Assembly: GCF_030283145.1 (NCBI RefSeq)
Contig: NZ_JASNWE010000002.1
Span: forward strand, 186,001-250,000
Direction: 5' to 3'
DNA length: 64,000 nucleotides
Source of the DNA: Actinomadura xylanilytica
GTDB lineage: Bacteria; Actinomycetota; Actinomycetes; Streptosporangiales; Streptosporangiaceae
The translations under genes were made by a program, and so were the position numbers. The notes under the pieces were generated by a model that worked only from the letters and a program-made list of their open reading frames with translations, did no database searches and was not told where the DNA came from. Below are positions 58,633 through 64,000 of this stretch, piece by piece (within the stretch, counting starts at the first letter, position 1; each line of letters begins with the position of its first letter).

Positions 58633-58764
58633 CCGCTTACCGAGATGCGTCGGGCCGGGACCGCCCTCTAGACTCGTTCCGAGCCCCCGACGGGCTCCGC
58701 CGACGTCCTCACCCGCGGTCCCGGAGATCCACCGGCCCCAGGACCCCGAACAGGACCCGGCGAG

Positions 58765-58837
58765 GGTCGCTAGCTCAATTGGCAGAGCTCCGGACTTTTA
58801 ATCCGTAGGTTGTGGGTTCGAGTCCCACGCGACCCAC
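58765..58837 (+). tRNA. tRNA-Lys (anticodon TTT), CCA encoded at 58838-58840
   Basis: Acceptor GGGTCGC pairs with GCGACCC, D-arm TAGCTCAATTGGCAGAGC, anticodon loop CTTTTAA with TTT, T-arm GTGGGTTCGAGTCCCAC, discriminator A. One imperfect pair in the anticodon stem. Full length. Confidence 0.95.
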
Positions 58838-58840
58838 CAC

Positions 58841-59229
58841 CTATGACCAGGACAAACGCGAAAACGTCCCACTTTGCCCACTGCCCGCAATGCCCCGCTT
58901 TGTTCCCCTGTTAGCTCCATGTTGGCTCGGCGGCTCGATCCGGGCCTCCAGCGCCCCCGACCGACCCTCGTCCCCACGCTTCCCAGCCCCCCTCAACTCC
59001 AGCCATCCCACCCACAGGACCGGCATCCGCACCCGACCGCAGCAACCACCTGCGGACTCCATCCGAAGGCATGCCTACTAACGACACATGCCGCTCGTGC
59101 GCTCCAGCCACCCCGCAACCTCACCGCAGACCGCTTGGCCCGCAAGGTGTCACGTGATGACGGTGCCCACAACCACCGGACAACCGGGCCGACGCACAAG
59201 GCCAGCAACGAACCCGGGGCCTATAGGCC
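58841..59229. other. Decayed stretch after tRNA-Lys
   Basis: No gene with a ribosome site or normal codon use. Composition is more C-rich and less regular than the neighbours. I found no repeat of the tRNA 3' end here. Confidence 0.4.
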
Positions 59230-59960
59230 GTCGGAGGATCGCCGCGGCGTCCTTGACGCGGCCGAGGTCGATGCGGTGCCAGGCCAGACCGCCGCTGTCA
59301 ACGGGCTCTTGCCGTTCGAGGAGAGCGACGGCCTCCTCCGTTCAGCCGGCGTCGGCCAGCAGCTCGGCGATGGCCCAGGCCGTGTACCAGGTGCCCCCCT
59401 CGGGATGTGCCATCGACAGCTCGATCGCCTCTTCAGGACGGCCGCACGCGACCATCAACGGCAGCCGCATCCGAAAGAACTCCCATACCTCTTTGCCGCG
59501 GCGCTCTTTGAGGGTGTCGAGGTAGGCCAGACCGTCCTCGGGATGGCCTCGGTCGGCTAGCAGGTGCACAGCGTGCCGACGAGCCAGTCCTCTGCGCCGT
59601 CGGCGCGTCCGTGAGCGAGCGCGACACCTCCGTCGCCTCCTCGCCCCGCTCGTGCCGCATCGATAGCTCTGCGAGATGCACCCGCCCCCGCGGTAATCCC
59701 GGACCGGCGTATCACCTGGCTGCCGGTCCCCCCGCGATCGCCTTCTTCACATCACCGCGTTCCTCCAGCAACTCTGCGAGACATTACGCGGCGCCGCCAA
59801 TGGACTCGGTCGCCGCGTACGCACGCAGTTCCTCGATCCGGTCGTGCTGGGCCAGCTGGTCCCGCTTGACCGAAGTGATGCAGTTGGCCAAGCAGGGGGC
59901 GGGCGCCATCGACGCTCCAGGCATATCGAGGACTGATCCGCTACCACCTGATCGCCCAAC
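59230..59960 (-). pseudogene. Tetratricopeptide-type protein gene with stops and frameshifts
   Basis: Reading leftward, recognisable helical repeats remain: RIEELRAYAATESIGGAA then a stop, LAELLEERGDVKKAIA, a stop after GGPAAR, LAELSMRHERGEEATEVSRS, a frameshift, GHPEDGLAYLDTLKERRGKE, WAIAELLADAG then a TGA, TEEAVALLERQ and IDLGRVKDAAAI. At least three stops and one frameshift in about 730 bases. The parent resembles regulators or scaffolds with TPR repeats common in actinomycetes. Confidence 0.75.
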
Positions 59961-60151
59961 TCGGACACGTACGGGTGCAGGCTTTCACTGCTGACCAAGG
60001 CGGTTCGACTCGACAGCGTGGCCCTGCGGACGTCCACAGGTCGGCGGGCGGCTCGGGCATGACCAGTCCGGCCATCCATGGACGAAGCGCAAGTTCCTTA
60101 CCAGCGTCCGAGACACTCCGGGTTGAAGCTCGGCCGCTTCAGACCGCGAAC

Positions 60152-60193
60152 GTGCATCACCAGTTGATGCACTCTCTTTGCCGAGTGATGCAC
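60152..60193. promoter_or_regulatory. Cluster of three TGATGCAC half-sites
   Basis: GTGCATCA-CCAGT-TGATGCAC (60152-60172) is a perfect inverted repeat, and a third TGATGCAC lies at 60186-60193, 21 bases after the previous one. It lies in decayed DNA upstream (minus strand) of the TPR pseudogene, so it may be an orphan operator. Confidence 0.5.
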
Positions 60194-60581
60194 CGTCGCT
60201 CGACCCGTCGGACTCGATCTTGATCACTCGATGCCGCGCCCTCGTTCCGCCTCTACGGCTGCGCAGCCGCGCTGCTCGTGGTCATCTGCGCGTGCGGTAT
60301 GGCCGACCGCAAGGCGGCAGTCGATCAGAGCGCGCCCCCAGCGATCCGGCCGACAACACTGAGCTTCTTCCAGCGTGACATGGTCTCGCGGAGTTGCAGA
60401 GTGTGGATGGCCTTGGCGATGCGACCGCGATAGGGGCAGGCGGCGTTCCTGGAGCAGGCGGGATGGCCAATGGTGAACCTAGTGCCACCCGAAGTCGGAT
60501 GGCAGCGTTACTGTTCTTCGCTCCCGGAACGACGACGCTGATCCCGTGCCCGATGAGGCGGGCACGGAAGGAGATCACCCC
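60194..60581. other. Intergenic stretch, no convincing gene
   Basis: Open frames here lack ribosome sites. A short minus-strand segment near 60380-60440 (RGRIAKAIHTLQL) could be part of a broken gene, but it is too short to name. It should contain the promoter of the operon starting at 60582. Confidence 0.35.
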
Positions 60582-60995
60582 ATGGCCACCAGCGCGGCGC
60601 CCGTCGAGCAGTGCCTGACCGGCACCCCGTGGGCGATTCGGCTCGGCCAGGCCGCTACGGAGCGGCCCGCGCTGGAGATGTACGAGGCAGAGACACTGGT
60701 CGACGTCGTCGTGCGGTCATCGGTGGCGCCGGAGATGCTGCGGGGCGCCCGGCGCGGCGTCTCCTGCGGACGCCCGTGCGCCATCGCCTGGGGCCGGCTG
60801 CCGGCCGATTCGACCCTCCCGGTGGTGCTGTTCACCGGCGGCCGATGGGCCCGCCGGAAGCAGCGCGCCGAAGTGATCGCGGTCGGCGGCTTCTGCTGGC
60901 TGGCCATCGCGTACGGGCGGTTCACCACCGTCGGCGTCGAGCACCGCGGCACCTCGTGCGGACGCCTGCGCATCCGGCGCGGCCGCCGGTCGTGA
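60582..60995 (+). CDS. Hypothetical protein, 137 aa
   Basis: Start MATSAAPVEQCLTGTPWAIR with an AAGGAG site 8 bases upstream. It reads as a compact beta-rich protein (VLFTGGRWARRKQRAEVIAV, then GGFCWLAIAYGRFTTVGVEH) with several Cys and a very Arg-rich tail. Family not recognised. First gene of a likely operon with the glycosyltransferase and deacetylase (108 bases to the next gene). Confidence 0.6.
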   Translation: MATSAAPVEQCLTGTPWAIRLGQAATERPALEMYEAETLVDVVVRSSVAPEMLRGARRGVSCGRPCAIAWGRLPADSTLPVVLFTGGRWARRKQRAEVIAVGGFCWLAIAYGRFTTVGVEHRGTSCGRLRIRRGRRS

Positions 60996-61103
60996 CGGTC
61001 GCCGCCGACGCGGAACGCGCGGCGGCGAGCGATCCCTTCCCTGATCCCCCGTCCGGCCGGCGACGGCCGAGTTCCATCGCGTCGAGATAGAAGGCACCAG
61101 GTC

Positions 61104-62258
61104 GTGAACCCCTCCTTGATCCACCCCGGCACGAGACGGCACGTCACGATCGTGTCGGCGAGCGCCGGCGCCGGGCACGACGGCGCAGCGAGCGAGCTGG
61201 CCCGCCGGCTCGGCGAAGCCGGATTCACCGTCGACCGCCACGACTTTCTCGACCTCCTCCCAGCCTCGCTCGGCCGCCTCCTGCGGCAGACGTACGCGCT
61301 GCAACTACGGGCCGCCCCGGAGAGCTGGGAGCGGTTGTTCACCGCGCTGGACCGGCGCCGGAAACTCGCGGCGGCGGTACGTGCCCTGAGCGGGCTGGCC
61401 GCCCGTCGCCTCGCCCGTACGGCGGCGGGCTCCGACATCGTCGTGTCGACCTACCCCCTCGCAAGCCAGGCGTTGGGCCAGCTGCGGCGGCGCGGCGCGC
61501 TCCGAGTCCCGGTCGTCACCTACCTCACCGACATGTCCGTGCACCCCCTGTGGATCGCCGAAAGGGCCGACGCCCACCTGGCGCTGCACCCGACGGCGGC
61601 GGCGCAGGCGCTGCGGCTCGGCGCGGCCGACGTCCGGGTGTGCGCGCCCGCCGTACGACCCGGGTTTCGGCCCGCCTCGTCCGTCCTCGAACGGCAGCTG
61701 GCACGGCTGCACTTCGGCCTGCCGGCCGACGACCGCCTGGCCCTGGTGGTCGCGGGGGCGTGGGGATCCGGGGACGTGGCGGCCACCGTACGGGACGTGG
61801 CCGCGTCCCGGCTGGTCACGCCGGTCGTCGTGTGCGGGCGCAATACCGCGCTGCGGGAGGCGCTCGCCCGCTCCGGCGTCGGCGTCACGCTCGGCTGGGT
61901 CGAGGACATGCCGGCGTTGATGCGCGCCTGTGACCTCGTGGTTCAGAACGCCGGCGGCCTCAGCTCCCTCGAGGCGCTGGCGTCCGGCCTGCCCGTCATC
62001 AGCTACCGCTGCCTTCCGGGACACGGCAGGACCAACGCCGCCGCTTTGGAGGAGGCCGGGTGGGCACCGTGGGCACGCAGACCCGACGAGCTGCCCGAGG
62101 CGTTGTTCGCGGCGCTGACGGCACCCCACGCCATGGGGTCCACCGGAGCCGCCGACCCGGCGGCGATCGTCGCCGCCCTGGCGACCGGACGAGACTCCGC
62201 GGCCACCGGCCGGCCCGCGCCCATGGAGCTTTCCGAGATGGTGGAGGCGTCCCGATGA
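61104..62258 (+). CDS. MGDG-synthase-like glycosyltransferase (GT28/GT-B)
   Basis: A 384-residue GT-B enzyme. The N-domain (VTIVSASAGAGHDGAASELA, residues about 14-33) matches the MGDG synthase/MurG lipid-glycosyltransferase start, with the GAGH motif. The C-domain carries GWVEDMPALMRACDLVVQNA then GGLSSLEALASGLPVISYRC, the nucleotide-sugar site. Usually adds a sugar to a lipid acceptor at the membrane. GTG start. Its stop overlaps the deacetylase ATG (ATGA), so the two act in one envelope-glycan step. Confidence 0.85.
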   Translation: MNPSLIHPGTRRHVTIVSASAGAGHDGAASELARRLGEAGFTVDRHDFLDLLPASLGRLLRQTYALQLRAAPESWERLFTALDRRRKLAAAVRALSGLAARRLARTAAGSDIVVSTYPLASQALGQLRRRGALRVPVVTYLTDMSVHPLWIAERADAHLALHPTAAAQALRLGAADVRVCAPAVRPGFRPASSVLERQLARLHFGLPADDRLALVVAGAWGSGDVAATVRDVAASRLVTPVVVCGRNTALREALARSGVGVTLGWVEDMPALMRACDLVVQNAGGLSSLEALASGLPVISYRCLPGHGRTNAAALEEAGWAPWARRPDELPEALFAALTAPHAMGSTGAADPAAIVAALATGRDSAATGRPAPMELSEMVEASR

Positions 62259-63025
62259 GCGCCACGCGTCTCGCCGTGATGGCGGCAGGTGTCCTCGCCA
62301 CCGCGCATGCCGCGCCGGCTATCACGTCGATCGGGCCGCTGCGCCGGCAGCTGTTCCCCGGGCTGGCCGGCATCGGCGAGCCCGGCCATGTGGCGCTCAC
62401 GTTCGACGACGGTCCGGACCCGCGCTCGACGCCGGCGTTCCTGGCCGCCTTGCGGGAGTACGAGGTGAAGGCCACCTTCTTCCTGCTCGGCCGAATGCTC
62501 AAGGCCGCCCCGGACCTGGGCCGGGAACTCGCCGAGTCCGGACACGAGATCGCCGTCCACGGATGGGAGCACCGCTGCATGCTGCTGCGTGCGCCCGCCG
62601 CGACGTACGACGACCTGGCCCGGGCGATGGAGTCGATCGTCCAGGTCACCGGGACGGTGCCGCGATGGTACCGGCCCCCCTACGGTGTGCTGAGCTCCTC
62701 GGCCTTGCGGGCGGCCCGCCGCCTGGGCCTCACGCCGGTGCTCTGGACGAACTGGGGCCGGGACTGGACGCGTGCGGCGACCCCCGCCTCCATCCTCGCG
62801 ACCCTCACGCGCGACCTCGGCGGTGGAGGAACCGTGCTCCTCCACGACTCCGACTGCACATCGGCACCCGGCTCATGGAGGAACACGCTCGACGCGCTGC
62901 CGCCGCTCTTGGAGGGGATACGCGACCGCGGCCTGTCGGTCGGTCCCCTACGCGACCACGGGCAGAACGCGCCGCGGCAAGGCCCTCGGCCTGCCCCCGC
63001 CCGCCGCAGGCCCAGGACGGGGTGA
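62255..63025 (+). CDS. NodB-family polysaccharide deacetylase
   Basis: A 256-residue carbohydrate esterase 4-type protein with an N-terminal hydrophobic leader (LAVMAAGVLATAHAAPAITS). Motif 1 is LTFDDGPDPRSTP (Asp base and metal Asp), motif 2 HEIAVHGWEHR (metal His pair), motif 3 RPPYGVLS, motif 4 near VLWTNWGRDW, motif 5 VLLHDSD. It removes N-acetyl groups from glycans. With the glycosyltransferase it may build or edit a glycolipid or wall polymer. Confidence 0.92.
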   Translation: MSATRLAVMAAGVLATAHAAPAITSIGPLRRQLFPGLAGIGEPGHVALTFDDGPDPRSTPAFLAALREYEVKATFFLLGRMLKAAPDLGRELAESGHEIAVHGWEHRCMLLRAPAATYDDLARAMESIVQVTGTVPRWYRPPYGVLSSSALRAARRLGLTPVLWTNWGRDWTRAATPASILATLTRDLGGGGTVLLHDSDCTSAPGSWRNTLDALPPLLEGIRDRGLSVGPLRDHGQNAPRQGPRPAPARRRPRTG

Positions 63026-63120
63026 CCGTTGAGCTTCTCACGGAGCGGCTTCCAACGCCGGCGTGAGGAGCGCCGGTCGTCAGAAGGCCTCACGATGACG
63101 CGGTCGTAGAGCCCGACATG

Positions 63121-63318
63121 TCATTTGCTCGGCTGGGGAACCTTGCAGTTGGCGGTGGGGTTGAGACCGATGTAGTTGAGCGGACCGGAGGCCAAGGTGA
63201 TTCCGATCGTGGCGATTCTGGCGCAGCTGCCGTCAAATTGGGTGTAGTAGTGGCGCTGTCCCGCGGCGAGCCCTCCTATGATCAGCCAGCCGACGAGCAT
63301 CCACCGTCCGGACCTCAT
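63121..63318 (-). CDS. Small secreted or membrane peptide
   Basis: Sixty-five residues: MRSGRWMLVGWLIIGGLAAG (signal anchor), then SCARIATIGITLASGPLNYI and NPTANCKVPQPSK with two Cys likely in a disulfide. The GGAGG site is ideally spaced to ATG 63316-63318. Similar short GPLNY-x-G-x-NP-type peptides occur elsewhere in actinomycetes (from memory). Function unknown. Confidence 0.6.
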   Translation of the reverse strand: MRSGRWMLVGWLIIGGLAAGQRHYYTQFDGSCARIATIGITLASGPLNYIGLNPTANCKVPQPSK

Positions 63319-64000
63319 CGCTACCTCCGGTGACCGCTTCGCCGACTCTGGGGTACGACAGTAACGACAAGATCGTCCATAGTTAAGCAAGTCGGGCCGG
63401 TTGTGTCATGTCACCAACGTCTCGCGCGGCCGCTGTGTTCTCGACGAGGCTCTGCCCACCAGAAAGTCTCCCGACGATCCGACCGTGCACAACCCCTCGA
63501 ATCCCCCGACCAGCAGCAGCGTGCGGCCGCCGACGGGCTCGGAACCCGCGCCCGGCTACCCGGTTCTCCATGCACGACGGCACCGCCGGCGAGATCCACT
63601 CCTACGACCTCGGCGAACCGCTGCGCCCGGACCGGTGCTCCCGCAGAAACGTCGTCCAGCGCCCAGCCCATTCCGCCGGCCGACCACGCCGCCGGAGCGG
63701 TCATCGGCGCCACCCCGGCGATGAACTGGCCCGCCGCACGCACCGCAGGCCAATCCCCCAGGGCAACTACCGCTGCCTCCTCCTTCCACACCGACCGGCC
63801 TCTGGCGGCACGCCGAGCGCCGCTGACGGGCCCGGCCGATGCCCGCGCCGTCCACAGGGCATCCACCATCGACGGTGAAGGCTACGCTTGCGGAGGATCA
63901 CATTCGCGCAGGTCAATCGGCATGCTCATGGTCCGTGACCAGGTCGCCGGCTTGCACCGGCCGAGAACCCATCCGTGTGGGTCAGCAAGCAAGTCCACCG
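63319..64000. other. Window end, no convincing gene
   Basis: Long open frames exist on both strands at about 63408-63878, but each lacks a ribosome site and neither reads like a known family. One contains WPAVRAAGQFIAGVAPMTAP on the minus strand, which might be a decayed gene. A GCAGGTCA motif at about 63909 recalls the element repeats, but it is one copy only. Confidence 0.35.

Noticed and set aside
58765..58840. tRNA-Lys as attachment site of the capsid element
   Set aside because: The element has its own perfect 31-bp ends elsewhere, and no second copy of the tRNA 3' end was found in the window.
60380..60450. Transposase C-terminal fragment on the minus strand
   Set aside because: About a dozen suggestive residues only; not enough to name.
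63408..63878. Overlapping long frames on both strands near the window end
   Set aside because: No ribosome site, no recognisable family and ambiguous codon bias on both strands; left as unassigned.
1..64000. CRISPR array or rRNA operon
   Set aside because: No regularly spaced short repeats and no rRNA-like stretch were seen on either strand.

Overview
The window is GC-rich (about 70 %) chromosomal DNA of a filamentous actinomycete. A Thermomonosporaceae/Actinomadura-like organism is likely, but the family call is inference. The evidence is strong G/C third-position codon use, the glnR–pst–mshD–pit–htrA gene set (several of these genes are also neighbours in Streptomyces and Mycobacterium), mycothiol synthase, helix-turn-helix/DUF397 pairs, and many GTG/TTG starts with GGAGG-type ribosome sites.

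1–16 kb: nitrogen and phosphate module. A MoaD/ThiS protein (cut by the window edge) is divergent from glnR. After a small accessory patch (HTH/DUF397 pair, two CxxCxGxG mini-proteins, an ECF sigma/CU044_5270 pair, a broken Tn3-type transposase) comes the pstSCAB operon read leftward behind a PHO-box-like repeat. It is followed by mycothiol synthase mshD, a secreted 5'-nucleotidase, and the low-affinity phosphate transporter pit with its DUF47 partner. Together these import phosphate and release it from nucleotides.

16–30.6 kb: housekeeping and envelope genes. They include a 1426-residue AAA+ protein with an altered Walker B motif, a gamma-class carbonic anhydrase, a DivIVA-domain coiled-coil protein, peptide deformylase, the ArfB-type ribosome rescue hydrolase, an alanine-dehydrogenase-like enzyme, an MpaB-family oxygenase with an apparently leaderless promoter, an HtrA-type protease without a PDZ domain, and a two-component pair.

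30.86–39.94 kb: a complete integrated mobile element of about 9.05 kb, bounded by a 31-bp direct repeat (attL/attR). The repeat is the last ten codons including stop of a secreted repeat-protein gene, so integration leaves that gene intact. A lysogeny side (XRE repressor and tyrosine integrase, rightward) is divergent from a leftward operon (excisionase, unknown, DUF3631 ATPase, unknown, HK97-fold major capsid protein). There is no portal, terminase or tail gene. This is the architecture of a phage satellite or phiRv-like mini-prophage and is the most interesting object in the window.

39.9–58.8 kb: the att-site host protein, a crotonase and a short-chain dehydrogenase, a secreted GH1 glycosidase, and two paralogous secreted NlpC/P60 hydrolases. 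The two hydrolase genes share an unusual 5' architecture: Crp-type palindrome, ~400-nt leader with a covarying hairpin, then AGGAG-N5-CTG start. Next come an Old Yellow Enzyme divergent from a LAL regulator, an ADP-ribosylglycohydrolase, a PP2C phosphatase, a dienelactone hydrolase, a PaaI thioesterase, a cytochrome P450 and two membrane-anchored unknowns, ending at tRNA-Lys.

58.8–64 kb: a decayed stretch after the tRNA (a TPR pseudogene with stops), then a small operon (unknown, MGDG-synthase-like glycosyltransferase, NodB-type deacetylase), one small secreted/membrane peptide, and about 650 bases without a convincing gene.
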